Shown here piece by piece: positions 44,371 to 52,793 of a stretch of DNA of 64,000 bases (positions within the stretch are counted from its first letter, which is position 1; every line of letters begins with the position of its first letter). The translations under genes were made by a program, and so were the position numbers. The stretch comes from Trissonchulus latispiculum (Eukaryota; Nematoda; Enoplea; Enoplida; Ironidae): the NCBI GenBank assembly GCA_030248195.1, contig JASAND010028873.1:1-64000 (forward strand), read 5' to 3'. The notes beneath the pieces were generated by a model. That model was not told the origin of the DNA. It saw nothing but the letters and a program-made list of their open reading frames with translations, and ran no database searches.

Positions 44371-44865
44371 CTAATGAAGTTTAAACCTTATCACCTTCTT
44401 ATTAACTAAAGACCTTGCATCAATGAGGATAGACTCACTTCGAGCGCCAGTTAATATGACCTTGCCAGTGTGGAAAATAAGTGCAGTGACTTTGGCAATC
44501 TTACACGTGAGACCATTAAATAGCTCTGGTTCATAGCAAACTTGATGGGTATGCCTGATACTTTCATATAAATCCCTTAGGTCTATATACCTGCCAACTG
44601 AGAAGGATCCCACCAGGTTCACCACTTCGCCTTCGCGAAGAATACCGACATTAAGAGCGCCTGCTAGTTGGCGAATACACTGATTAGCTCGTTCGATTGA
44701 TTTACATCCGAGACAAACAAAACTACCACTAGTGAATAATTGGAAAGTCGCCTCTTCGTGTTTCAGACTACCGCCAATAAAGCCACGATAGAGTCTAATG
44801 TTAGGAATGTTCGTTAGGTGAAGTTCCCTGTCAAAGCGTCCACTGAGAACAACATTAACAATCAT
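44371..44865 (-). CDS. TATA-binding-protein (TBP)-like protein encoded by the Polinton
   Basis: 164 residues, almost exactly the size of the TBP saddle core without the N-terminal tail. It shows two imperfect repeats (about 1-78 and 80-164), each with the core Asn (VNVV, N4; VVNLVGS, N83). Repeat 2 is clear: YEPELFNGL (F116) and ALIFHTGKVILTGA (F131) match the DNA-intercalating phenylalanine positions and the conserved GKVVLTGA strand. Repeat 1 is more diverged but keeps F29, F44 and the SG..V..GCKS strand (TGAKS in host TBP). TBP bends TATA DNA and nucleates transcription. Large DNA viruses are known to carry diverged TBPs; I know of no report from a Polinton. It is divergent from the gene at 45,039. 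TATA-like motifs precede many genes of this element. Confidence 0.82.
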   Translation of the reverse strand: MIVNVVLSGRFDRELHLTNIPNIRLYRGFIGGSLKHEEATFQLFTSGSFVCLGCKSIERANQCIRQLAGALNVGILREGEVVNLVGSFSVGRYIDLRDLYESIRHTHQVCYEPELFNGLTCKIAKVTALIFHTGKVILTGARSESILIDARSLVNKKVIRFKLH

Positions 44866-44932
44866 TGTTACTCCCTTGGTATCACATCACCCTCACTTAT
44901 TAATGTGGAACACTAAGGTATCACCCCACGTC

Positions 44933-44940
44933 TATAAAAA
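44933..44940 (+). promoter_or_regulatory. TATA box (TATAAAAA) upstream of the membrane-protein gene
   Basis: Perfect TATAAAAAG 99 bases before the ATG at 45,039 and downstream of the alternative frame start at 44,876, which favours 45,039 as the real gene. Confidence 0.55.
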
Positions 44941-45038
44941 GCATGGTAGTAGGGCTAATACAAAGACGGCATCTAAATTCTATGGTAATAAGAAGCGAAT
45001 AGAGGTACTGGTAAAGTGGGCCGTACAAGATCCTGACT

Positions 45039-45488
45039 ATGGCTACTGGTGCAAATTCCCAAGAAGGGCATTCCTTTTTAAACTATACGAAACTCCAATT
45101 GGTCAAAGGAGTTCCCTGTATAATCACAAGCCTTCTCATAAAATTTTTATTGTCTACGATTGTATTAGCGATTTTGTTGTCACAGCATACCCAGTGTAAG
45201 CTACCACCACTGAAGGATTCCGTCACGGTAGACAATGCCATATTTATTCACAACGGTTGGACTGAGCACCTTGTATCACTTGATAGCTTTCACGAGATCC
45301 GCCAATTTATATACAACTGTCTAAACTTCCAGTGTCCGGTCTATATCAACGGATCTATTCCATGTCCCTACACGTCCACATATAACGAGACAACTCTTTG
45401 CCTGGATCAAGATAAGCGTGTCCTTTGTGGCTTTGTTGGTCCTGTCAGTTTTACAACAGACCAGATATACCAGCTCTATAGTCAATAA
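45039..45488 (+). CDS. Polinton membrane-anchored or secreted cysteine-containing protein
   Basis: 149 residues. After a 28-residue polar lead comes a strong hydrophobic segment (ITSLLIKFLLSTIVLAILL), an uncleaved anchor or late signal sequence, then an ectodomain with six cysteines and two N-glycosylation sequons (NGS and NET). Family not recognised. The topology would suit a virion surface or secreted host-interaction protein, but nothing proves it. The gene lies between the divergent TBP-like gene and a small charged protein. A different frame from 44,876 overlaps the first third and is judged less likely. Confidence 0.5.
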   Translation: MATGANSQEGHSFLNYTKLQLVKGVPCIITSLLIKFLLSTIVLAILLSQHTQCKLPPLKDSVTVDNAIFIHNGWTEHLVSLDSFHEIRQFIYNCLNFQCPVYINGSIPCPYTSTYNETTLCLDQDKRVLCGFVGPVSFTTDQIYQLYSQ

Positions 45489-45539
45489 GTAGGCCTACAA
45501 TACTGGTGTAAATACCACATTTATTCCATATATTGCACC

Positions 45540-45755
45540 ATGGGTATCTATAAGGCACTCCAGAGCCTGATCCGCCTCAGCCGCTACCACAAGAATAAAT
45601 GCAGACGATATCCGAGGCAAAAGATAATCATTTCTATTCCTGGTATTGGATGGCGACGAATTCTACATGTCGATATGAAGCAACTGATCAATGAAGATGA
45701 AGTAGTCGAAGAACTTATTCTCGATGATGAAGATATGATGGATACTACTAAATGA
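45540..45755 (+). CDS. Polinton small charged protein
   Basis: 71 residues with a strongly basic first half (RLSRYHKNKCRRYPRQK) and an acidic tail (EDEVVEELILDDEDMMD). The start ATG has the good context ACCATGG. Downstream GATGAAGATATGATGGATAC is duplicated around the stop (45,724-45,775). Family not recognised; a nucleic-acid-binding or virion core role can only be guessed. Confidence 0.45.
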   Translation: MGIYKALQSLIRLSRYHKNKCRRYPRQKIIISIPGIGWRRILHVDMKQLINEDEVVEELILDDEDMMDTTK

Positions 45756-45974
45756 TGAAGATATGATGGATACTACGAAATGATGATGATATCACGAAGA
45801 ATGATATGAAGAAAGATAACGAAGAACAAATTTGACACTATAGTGACTATTGTGTATGTATATATGTATTGTGTTTTGCACTGTATGAAGACCCTATAGT
45901 GACTAATCGTTATTGTGTATTGCATTGTTGTACAATAAAGTCATATAAACAGCGTTGTTGTTTTCATAGTAAGT
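45756..45974. promoter_or_regulatory. Intergenic gap with polyadenylation signal and TATA-like motif
   Basis: A direct repeat of CCTATAGTGACTA/CACTATAGTGACTATTGTG (near 45,838 and 45,893), AATAAA at 45,934-45,939 for the upstream transcript, then TATAAAC at 45,944-45,950, about 30 bases before the ATPase start. Confidence 0.5.
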
Positions 45975-46625
45975 ATGGAGAGAGTTAGGACACCAAAGTT
46001 TCAGCATCCGTTCACGTGTATCGTGGCGGCTCCAACAAAGGCAGGAAAGACCACCTTTGTGTCTCGACTGGTAGAACATGCAGATGAAATGATCTCCGAA
46101 CCTCCAGAGAAGATTATTTGGTGTTATACTGAGTGGCAAGATGCATATGATAGACTTCCCCAGGTAGAATTTATCAAAGGTCTACCGGATCTAGAGAAAC
46201 TGAAAACCCCTGACGCAAAGTTGGTAGTACTTGATGATCTGATGAGCGAAATTAAGCAGCAACCTAACCTTGTTCAACTGTTCACTCGAGGTTGCCACCA
46301 TTGGTCCTGCAGTGTCATCAATATCACTCAAGACATCTTCTACGATAGGCAGCGGACTAATAGGATAAATAGTCAGTATATTGTCCTCATGAAGAATCCA
46401 GCCGATAAACTAACACCGATGAACTTGGCTAGGCAAATGTATCCAGGTAGAGTGAAAGGATTTATGGAAGCTTTTGAGCATGCCACTAGTCGACCGCATG
46501 GATATCTACTGATAGACCTAGACCAGAACACACCAGAAAAACTCCGCCTCAGAGGGCATATTTTCCCAGATGATCCTTATACCGACGTATATTCCATAAA
46601 AACTGACAATATCAAGAAAGAATAA
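45975..46625 (+). CDS. Polinton DNA-packaging ATPase (FtsK/HerA, A32-like)
   Basis: 216 residues. A modified Walker A, APTKAGKTTF (residues 19-28), has Ala in place of the first Gly. Walker B is KLVVLDDLM (82-90). NITQD near residue 115 is consistent with the family's sensor position. The family pumps the double-stranded genome into preformed capsids and is a core morphogenesis gene shared with adeno-like and giant DNA viruses. It is followed after two bases by the next gene and by the integrase and capsid block, all on the same strand. Confidence 0.92.
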   Translation: MERVRTPKFQHPFTCIVAAPTKAGKTTFVSRLVEHADEMISEPPEKIIWCYTEWQDAYDRLPQVEFIKGLPDLEKLKTPDAKLVVLDDLMSEIKQQPNLVQLFTRGCHHWSCSVINITQDIFYDRQRTNRINSQYIVLMKNPADKLTPMNLARQMYPGRVKGFMEAFEHATSRPHGYLLIDLDQNTPEKLRLRGHIFPDDPYTDVYSIKTDNIKKE

Positions 46626-46627
46626 TC

Positions 46628-46963
46628 ATGGATCGTTTTGAAAGAAATATCGATACACTGCGACTATTGTGTCGTTGCAAAAGTCGTAAGCAAAGAGAGG
46701 CAATTGTTCTTCATGGAAGTTCCGACCTCATTAAAGCTATTTGTGACTGTGCAGAAAATATCCTCTCTGGCAACGTAAAGATATCCCAGAAAGACAAGAA
46801 GAGATTAGCAAGATATAAACACGCCCTAAGAGCCCTACGAAAGAAACGAGTCAGTCTTAAGAAGAAGAAGAAACTAATCATTCAGCACGGAGGATTTTTA
46901 CCAGCTCTCCTGGGACCTATTGTAGGTATTGTCAGTGGACTACTCGGGAATCTCATAAGATAA
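46628..46963 (+). CDS. Polinton small basic virion protein with C-terminal amphipathic membrane-active segment
   Basis: 111 residues: a helical N-terminal two thirds, a lysine cluster (RVSLKKKKKL) and then HGGFLPALLGPIVGIVSGLL, a hydrophobic glycine-rich tail. Polintons often carry a protein of this build, and similar tails are found in small core and membrane-lytic peptides of adenovirus-like virions. A cement, core or endosome-lysis role is inferred only. CATAAAAAC lies at 46,595-46,603, 25 bases before the ATG. Confidence 0.65.
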   Translation: MDRFERNIDTLRLLCRCKSRKQREAIVLHGSSDLIKAICDCAENILSGNVKISQKDKKRLARYKHALRALRKKRVSLKKKKKLIIQHGGFLPALLGPIVGIVSGLLGNLIR

Positions 46964-46978
46964 TAAAAACTGACACTG

Positions 46979-47521
46979 ATGAGCAAAGCAACGATGGAAT
47001 ACTCAATACTAGTTAAGCCAGACTACTTTGATGAGCACACAAGGGTGTTGGAGAAGGAAGCTAGCAATGTTCTCAAGTCTAAACTACCAGCAGATATCAA
47101 GAGTAAATTGTTTAAACAGGCAGACTACAGGCGTCGAATACTACGAGATAGACCAACGGAGATGACCGTGAAGTCCCATGCTATGCCAGACATTGTATCT
47201 ACCTTACCCCCAACACTACAGCAGAAAGGTAGACATCTGATTGAACATATTATGAGTATACCAGGTCTCAAGGTTAACAGTCGAGGTGAAATAGAGTATC
47301 AGGGTCAGCCAGCAGTTGGATCTAGAATATATGATCTGATTCACGACTTCATTCGCAATAGGCCCAGTCAACCACCGGCAACAGGGTGGCAAACATTGGC
47401 AAAGGCACTAAGAGACAGCAACGTACCTCGAGAACTTATCGGAAATCCACGGTACATAAATATACAGACAGGTCAAGGAATTAGGTCAGCCCTAAGAAAA
47501 CTCAAATGGAAGCGGCACTAG
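46979..47521 (+). CDS. Conserved Polinton protein of unknown function
   Basis: 180 residues. The second half has TGWQTLAKALRDSNVPRELIGNPRY, a pattern I associate with a conserved Polinton protein next to the integrase. The central part (ADIKSKLFKQADYRRRIL) is helical. AATAAAAAC lies at 46,962-46,970 just before the start. Its end overlaps the integrase start by 16 bases in another frame. No catalytic motif seen. Confidence 0.6.
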   Translation: MSKATMEYSILVKPDYFDEHTRVLEKEASNVLKSKLPADIKSKLFKQADYRRRILRDRPTEMTVKSHAMPDIVSTLPPTLQQKGRHLIEHIMSIPGLKVNSRGEIEYQGQPAVGSRIYDLIHDFIRNRPSQPPATGWQTLAKALRDSNVPRELIGNPRYINIQTGQGIRSALRKLKWKRH

Positions 47522-48660
47522 AGAATACTGATAATAATACTAACAATAATAATACTGCTAATGGTAATACTAATAGTGGTCATAATTCCACCTTAGAGAA
47601 GATTTACTATGATCCGCAAAGTCCTGCAGCATTTGGCGGTATTAATCGGGTGTATCAGGAGGCAAAAAGACATGGAATCTCGAGGTCCAAAGTCACTGAT
47701 TGGTTGGAGAAACAGTACACTTACAGCATCCATAAACCAGTTAGACACAGATTCCAAACGAGGAGGTATCAGGTGGCCGGTATCGACGACCTATGGCAAA
47801 TAGACCTGGCAGATATGGTATCTATAGCAGACAAGAATGATGGCTACAAGTACCTATTCAACTGTATTGACGTCTTCTCCAAGTACGCATGGGTGATCCC
47901 AGTTAAAAGCAAGGGTGGTCAAGAGATGACTAGAGCTTTTCGTAAAATACTGGCAGATGGCAGACGACCACAACACCTACAGTCAGACAGAGGCAAAGAA
48001 TTTTTGAACAAAGATTTCCAGTCACTCCTCAAGGCGAACCACATCAACTTTTATACATGCAATAATCCAGTGATCAAGTGTAGCCTCGTTGAGCGTTTCA
48101 ATCGAACCATCAAGACAAAGATATGGAAATACTTTACAAAGACCAGATCGTATAGGTACATTGACGACCTTCCTCAACTCGTGGAAGGCTACAACAATGC
48201 TCGCCACAGGAGTATTCGTATGACGCCAGTGGAGGCATCGAAACCTGAAAATATGGAAGAGGTTAACAGGGCGCTCAGACGTGGAGAAAAAACAACCCAG
48301 CCAAGTGAAAATAAATTAAAGAAGGGAGATATGGTCCGTATTAGCAAAACAAAGGGTCTCTTTGACAAAGGATACCTCCCTAATTGGTCAGAAGAGTTGT
48401 TCCGTATCAGAAGTGTCAGGACAGGTGACCCACCCATGTACCTCCTAGAAGACTATGGTGGCGAAGAGGTGGTCGGTGGATTCTACCAGCCTGAGGTACA
48501 AAAGGTTGACGAACCAGACACCTATTGGGTAGAAAAGGTTATAAAAACCAGGCGTCGAAAGGGTCGAAAGGAGTATTTTGTCAAGTGGCTTGGATACCCT
48601 GACAAGTTCAACAGTTGGATAACTGAAGACAATGGATTTTTACCTATACCTACCCAGTAA
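47506..48660 (+). CDS. Polinton retroviral-type integrase with C-terminal chromodomain
   Basis: 384 residues. The catalytic core spans about 95-235 with D100 (WQIDLAD), D161 (LQSDRGKEF) and E196 (SLVERFNR), a D,D-E triad with 34 residues between the last two. The N-terminal 30 residues are asparagine-rich low complexity and may not all be translated. The C-terminal end (about 338-384) is a chromodomain-like module: YWVEKVIKTRRRKGRKEYFVKWLGYP and NSWI. Such modules can direct insertion to particular chromatin, as known for some retrotransposons. The integrase joins the element's ends to host DNA. The next gene starts inside its last 29 bases. Confidence 0.93.
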   Translation: MEAALENTDNNTNNNNTANGNTNSGHNSTLEKIYYDPQSPAAFGGINRVYQEAKRHGISRSKVTDWLEKQYTYSIHKPVRHRFQTRRYQVAGIDDLWQIDLADMVSIADKNDGYKYLFNCIDVFSKYAWVIPVKSKGGQEMTRAFRKILADGRRPQHLQSDRGKEFLNKDFQSLLKANHINFYTCNNPVIKCSLVERFNRTIKTKIWKYFTKTRSYRYIDDLPQLVEGYNNARHRSIRMTPVEASKPENMEEVNRALRRGEKTTQPSENKLKKGDMVRISKTKGLFDKGYLPNWSEELFRIRSVRTGDPPMYLLEDYGGEEVVGGFYQPEVQKVDEPDTYWVEKVIKTRRRKGRKEYFVKWLGYPDKFNSWITEDNGFLPIPTQ

Positions 48661-49396
48661 TACAGCAGACTATCCAACAAACAAACTGCACAATTTCCGA
48701 GTCAAACTTCCTCATCGTGTTGACCTCGAAGGCGAATGGGAGGTGGCACTTGTAGAGCTCGGATATCCTGTCACCTGGTTCAATGTAGGAAACAAGGATG
48801 ATGCAAAGCTTGGAGTGACAGTTGGTAAGAAGACCTTCCACGGGCATATCCCACTAAACAACTATGAGTCAATATTTCAACTCTGTGATGCCATCAATTA
48901 TACCCTTGAGCTAACAAAGAAGATCAATTGTGAATTGGCCTACGATGAACTTCATAGACGTGTCGGACTTAAACCTACTACCCTAGATGAAGAACCAGAC
49001 TTTAAGGCGTTACACTTTAGTAAACAACTCAAGTATATGCTAGGATACTCTGACACAAAGGTCGTACCAAAGGAAAAGACAGTCTCACCACCTAGATACG
49101 CAGTGGCCGCTAATGCACCAGACCTGAGAGGCGGACTATATTCCCTCTTCATATACTGCGACGTGGTGGCACCGCAAATGATAGGAAACACCATTGCTCC
49201 CATCATTCGTGTTGTCAGTATCGAGGGTAAGCATAATGATACTGTTGATCGAATATACAATAATCCACACTATATACCAGTGCTAAGAAAGGAGTTTGAC
49301 AGTATTGAAATACATATAAAGGATGATCACGGTATGGCGGTAGACTTTGAGTACGGAAAGGTCTTTGCTAAGTTACACTTCCGGAAGCGAAGATGA
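48632..49396 (+). CDS. Polinton penton/minor-capsid-like protein, first copy
   Basis: 254 residues. The opening FYLYLPSN, followed by L.GEWEVALVELGYP, then YCDVVAPQMIGN and a closing FEYGKVFAKLHF are hallmarks of a conserved Polinton virion protein that I take to be the single-jelly-roll minor capsid (penton) protein. It starts within the end of the integrase. TATAAAAACC at 48,540-48,549 lies 82 bases upstream, inside the integrase frame. Its stop overlaps the second copy's start (ATGA). Confidence 0.72.
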   Translation: MDFYLYLPSNTADYPTNKLHNFRVKLPHRVDLEGEWEVALVELGYPVTWFNVGNKDDAKLGVTVGKKTFHGHIPLNNYESIFQLCDAINYTLELTKKINCELAYDELHRRVGLKPTTLDEEPDFKALHFSKQLKYMLGYSDTKVVPKEKTVSPPRYAVAANAPDLRGGLYSLFIYCDVVAPQMIGNTIAPIIRVVSIEGKHNDTVDRIYNNPHYIPVLRKEFDSIEIHIKDDHGMAVDFEYGKVFAKLHFRKRR

Positions 49397-50178
49397 GTTT
49401 CTACCTGTATGTGACCGGAAAGGACGGAACCTTTGAGAACCAGCTAGCTCACCCTCTGCATCTACATGGCAGGTGGTCCGTTGCAATGGTTGACTTTATC
49501 TATCCTCACACTTGGAAAGCCATTAATTCTAATGCAGACACATTCATCATAGTCCTATTTGAGGCAGACGAGAGAGCAGTTAGTAATATACCCAGGCGGA
49601 GATACTATAACCTTCACGATCTGATAAACACCATCAACCTTACCATTCAGTCAATTCTTAATGAACGTCAGGAATCACCTCCTATACGTTTCGTCTATGA
49701 TCAGGAAAAGGATCGAGTCTACCTAGACTTATACGAAAATCCAGAACACCTTGAAAGACCCAACTTCGGGTTTATTCAATTTGCTCCTACCATTGTACGC
49801 ATGCTTGGCTTTGACTCTCAGAAATTCACAGTAGAGGATGGCAGAGATGCCCTGAGGACAAAGAAATTCTACGCACAACGTCCACCCAGCCTTAACTTTC
49901 ATTATCTTCAAGTCCATTGTGATATCGTGAAAGAACAACTGGTGGGCACAACTACCGGCAACCTGCTGGCAGTAGTAAAGGCGGGTGAAGAGTATGGGAA
50001 TACCATCCAGTACTCTCCAGAACCTCACTACGTCCCTGTGAATAAGCATGTGATCAATAGCATTAAAGTCCATATAAACAATCACATTGGCAGGAGTGTA
50101 CATTTTGAGTATGGTAGTATAGTTATCAAGTTACACTTCAAGAAAGATGAGGACCAGATATCATCCAGAAACCGTTGA
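49393..50178 (+). CDS. Polinton penton/minor-capsid-like protein, second copy (diverged tandem duplicate)
   Basis: 261 residues with the same architecture as its upstream neighbour: SFYLYVTG, L.GRWSVAMVDFIYP, YLQVHCDIVKEQLVG, HYVPV and FEYGSIVIKLHF. Overall identity is low, so the duplication is old and the two probably do different jobs, perhaps forming a mixed vertex. It overlaps the previous gene by four bases and the next by 32. TATAAA at 49,315-49,320 precedes it by 72 bases. Confidence 0.7.
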   Translation: MSFYLYVTGKDGTFENQLAHPLHLHGRWSVAMVDFIYPHTWKAINSNADTFIIVLFEADERAVSNIPRRRYYNLHDLINTINLTIQSILNERQESPPIRFVYDQEKDRVYLDLYENPEHLERPNFGFIQFAPTIVRMLGFDSQKFTVEDGRDALRTKKFYAQRPPSLNFHYLQVHCDIVKEQLVGTTTGNLLAVVKAGEEYGNTIQYSPEPHYVPVNKHVINSIKVHINNHIGRSVHFEYGSIVIKLHFKKDEDQISSRNR

Positions 50179-50533
50179 AGACTGGCAACTGCACCTGATA
50201 CAGAGAGGGTCTGGTTTCTACGCCGGCCAAAGGTATCAGCGAGGAGATGGCCTAGGCAGCCTCTTGAGAGGTATTGGACGCTTTATTTGGCCAGTAGTAC
50301 GTCGTGTAGGTCTAGAGGCAGGCAGGCAGGCCTTTCAGACAGCCGGAGATGTGGCTCGTGATTACTTGAATAGAGGTGAAGATCCAAAGGAAGCACTCAA
50401 ACGACATGGGAAGGCAGCCATTGGACGCCTGCTGGAGAACAGTGGAAAGGCAATACAGCAAGGGGAAGGTATTGGAAGCAGACCACATAGACGCAAAGTT
50501 AAGAGATTGAAGCGCGATATTTACAGCCCATAA
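50147..50533 (+). CDS. Polinton small basic virion protein (glycine/arginine-rich)
   Basis: 128 residues. A GSGFYAGQRYQRGDGLGSLL motif precedes helices (FIWPVVRRVGLEAGRQAFQ) and a basic tail (RPHRRKVKRLKRD). Proteins of this kind lie just before the major capsid gene in many Polintons and are likened to adenovirus minor core or cement proteins; the function is inferred. TATAAA at 50,073-50,078 lies in the preceding gene. Confidence 0.65.
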   Translation: MRTRYHPETVEDWQLHLIQRGSGFYAGQRYQRGDGLGSLLRGIGRFIWPVVRRVGLEAGRQAFQTAGDVARDYLNRGEDPKEALKRHGKAAIGRLLENSGKAIQQGEGIGSRPHRRKVKRLKRDIYSP

Positions 50534-50578
50534 AAACCCGCCCTATGTAATACCAATTATATACTAACAATTATTTCA

Positions 50579-51898
50579 ATGGCTAAGCAAGTAGATGAAC
50601 GGTCTATGCCGGGCTTCAAGTCCGAAATGGATCTCTTCTCGCTACCTCCAACTCAGGTCAGTGTGGAGAGTGGCTACATGGCAGAAATTTATCCCCTAAA
50701 TCCTGTAACCAGTAATGGTCCATACCTATTCCTTGTACCTAAGGATTCTTATATGCTTGACCTGAACCGGAACTACCTTTACCTAAAGCTACGGATAACT
50801 GATAGTGATGGAAAGGCAGTAGCAAAGGCAGCCGACGGTAGTATCTCAGTAGCACCCATCAATATGCTAGCAAAGTCATTCATTAGACGATTAGTGGTCA
50901 AACTATCCGACAAGGAAATTTACAACAGTGGAGACCTTTATCACTATGGAGCGTACCTGGAGACTATCGCCAACTTTGGGAAAGAAGCAAAGACGTCTCA
51001 CCTACAGAGTAACCTATTTGCAAAGGATAGTGATTTCAACGATATCTCCACTACGGCAGCTAAGCATCGGGGTATACCATTTACAGATGGCCGGTATGTC
51101 GTGGTGGCAGGACCCCTTCATTGCGACCTCTTCAAGCAAGACCGATACCTTCTGAGTGAGTGCCAGTTGAGTCTGGAATTACACCGTAACAGTGACGACA
51201 TCCTCCTCCAGTCAGCAACCAGTGGATACAAACTTTTAGTCGACGATATACGTTGGTATGTGTGGAAAGTCAGACCACAAGACTCTCTCACCATGGCAAT
51301 TGAGGGTGTACTAAGAGACCATGAGACGGCCAAGTACCCAATCAGGAGGACTAAACTGGTGACAAGGCATATCGCTCCTGGTGTGCAGACTGTTGTTGAG
51401 AATTCCATATTCACCGGTCAACTTCCTCGTAGAGTCCTAGTGGCAATGGTCAAGTCAGAGGCATTCAATGGAAGTCAGAAGCATAATCCCCTCGAGTTCC
51501 AACACTGTAATGTCAGTGAGATTGCCCTAAAGTATGGTGATGAGTTTGTCCCAAAGCAGCCAATGAAGATGGCATGGGATAAGTTCCAGTATACGATGCC
51601 CTTCATATACCTCTACGAAGGCAACGATATGGCCGGATCCACGAAGGGAGCAGACATTTCCTACGAAGACTTTGCCAAGGGATACACTATTTTTGCCTTT
51701 GACCTGACACCAGACAATATTGATACAGGGGCAATGCAACTGATCAAGGAAGGTGATGTGTCACTAAGGATGCAACTGGAGAAGGCCCTGCCAGCCGCCA
51801 CTTATCCCCAGGGTGTAGAAATCATTATATACGGAGAATTTGATAATCTCATATCAATAGACTATAATCGGACACCATTCTTTGACTACGCACTATGA
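50579..51898 (+). CDS. Polinton major capsid protein (double jelly roll)
   Basis: 439 residues. The start SEMDLFSLPPTQVSVESGY is the signature of the Polinton capsid family, which is also seen as captured 'F54H12.2-like' genes in animal genomes. The family forms the trimeric hexon-like building block of an icosahedral shell. The length and an uninterrupted frame suggest it can be made. CATAAAAACC at 50,529-50,538 lies 41 bases before the ATG. The stop overlaps the protease start by four bases (ATGA). Confidence 0.9.
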   Translation: MAKQVDERSMPGFKSEMDLFSLPPTQVSVESGYMAEIYPLNPVTSNGPYLFLVPKDSYMLDLNRNYLYLKLRITDSDGKAVAKAADGSISVAPINMLAKSFIRRLVVKLSDKEIYNSGDLYHYGAYLETIANFGKEAKTSHLQSNLFAKDSDFNDISTTAAKHRGIPFTDGRYVVVAGPLHCDLFKQDRYLLSECQLSLELHRNSDDILLQSATSGYKLLVDDIRWYVWKVRPQDSLTMAIEGVLRDHETAKYPIRRTKLVTRHIAPGVQTVVENSIFTGQLPRRVLVAMVKSEAFNGSQKHNPLEFQHCNVSEIALKYGDEFVPKQPMKMAWDKFQYTMPFIYLYEGNDMAGSTKGADISYEDFAKGYTIFAFDLTPDNIDTGAMQLIKEGDVSLRMQLEKALPAATYPQGVEIIIYGEFDNLISIDYNRTPFFDYAL

Positions 51899-52359
51899 AT
51901 ACCCGTGAGATCCTTGAGACTTTAAGGAAAGATTGCAAAGTTCCTCTCCTAGGAGTATTTCCCAGTGATAAGCTACCACGGTACCGCCCAGGATGTCTTG
52001 TTGCTAACACTGAGGCATCCGGTGAGGCTGGAGAACACTGGGTTGCAATGTGGCTAGAGGATAACAGGGTAGAATATTTTGACAGCTACGGACTACCACC
52101 TCTCCTCTTCATGTCATACATTGGCAGGAGGGAACTACAGTATAATCGCATTCAGTTGCAAGATTTCACTACTGATGTATGTGGGGAGTACTGCATATAC
52201 TTCCTTCACCACAGGTCCCGAGGAAGATCAATGGACTCAATTGTCAACTATCTGAGGCGAAGAAGCGACACTAATGATAACATTGTCAAGACCTTTGTTG
52301 ATCGGGTGACACTAGAACCCACACCTTACTGCCAGAAATCCCATAAAAAGTCAAGGTGA
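51895..52359 (+). CDS. Polinton adenain-like maturation cysteine protease
   Basis: 154 residues. The catalytic triad is visible: H48 in GEHWVAMW, D63 in YFDSYG and C96 in DVCGEYC, in the His-Asp-Cys order of adenovirus and Ulp1-type proteases. It would cleave virion precursor proteins during particle maturation. It is shorter than adenovirus protease (about 200 residues) but typical for Polintons. The 3' end contains CATAAAAAG at 52,342-52,350, ahead of the next gene. Confidence 0.9.
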   Translation: MNTREILETLRKDCKVPLLGVFPSDKLPRYRPGCLVANTEASGEAGEHWVAMWLEDNRVEYFDSYGLPPLLFMSYIGRRELQYNRIQLQDFTTDVCGEYCIYFLHHRSRGRSMDSIVNYLRRRSDTNDNIVKTFVDRVTLEPTPYCQKSHKKSR

Positions 52360-52395
52360 AGTTTTCAAGGGGATATTATATATACATAGAGAACT

Positions 52396-52734
52396 ATGTT
52401 ACTACTACTGAGCCTAATCGCTATAGTGTCTTCTGTAGACATTACAGAGACCGACAATGGTATTCAACTATCTCATGGCAATGTTACCACCGTAGTAGAA
52501 GGTGATCACCTGTACCGCCGACTAGAGGACTGCAGTTTACACCTGTGTCGCGAGGGTGATCTAAGTCATCGATCCAATGCCTGTCACTACATTGAATGGG
52601 ATCAATGTTGGGAGTACTGTTATGACACTGACAGACGCCTTCAGTCTATCCACGATAAGATGACTGGCTTTAAGATTGCCAACACCTCAGAACTTGAATA
52701 CCTACGTGGTGCCCTAAGTGAATACTACTACTAA
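52396..52734 (+). CDS. Polinton small secreted cysteine-rich protein
   Basis: 112 residues with a clear signal peptide (MLLLLSLIAIVSSVD), one sequon (NVT) and a second (NTS), and six cysteines (in DCS, LCR, ACH, QCW and YCY, plus none in the tail by eye). A central HYIEWDQCWEYCYD is tyrosine- and tryptophan-rich. Family not recognised. It lies between the protease and the polymerase, preceded by an AT-rich TATATATA stretch at 52,375-52,385. It may be an extracellular or virion surface factor. Confidence 0.5.
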   Translation: MLLLLSLIAIVSSVDITETDNGIQLSHGNVTTVVEGDHLYRRLEDCSLHLCREGDLSHRSNACHYIEWDQCWEYCYDTDRRLQSIHDKMTGFKIANTSELEYLRGALSEYYY

Positions 52735-52793
52735 GTATTTTGTCTAATGTAATGTCTTGTACATTTCGTGTAACCTTATGCAAAATCTAAATT

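Noticed and set aside
44876..45199. 107-codon frame overlapping the membrane-protein gene
   Set aside because: It begins with TTG, has no domain, and starts upstream of a good TATA box that serves the 45,039 frame better.
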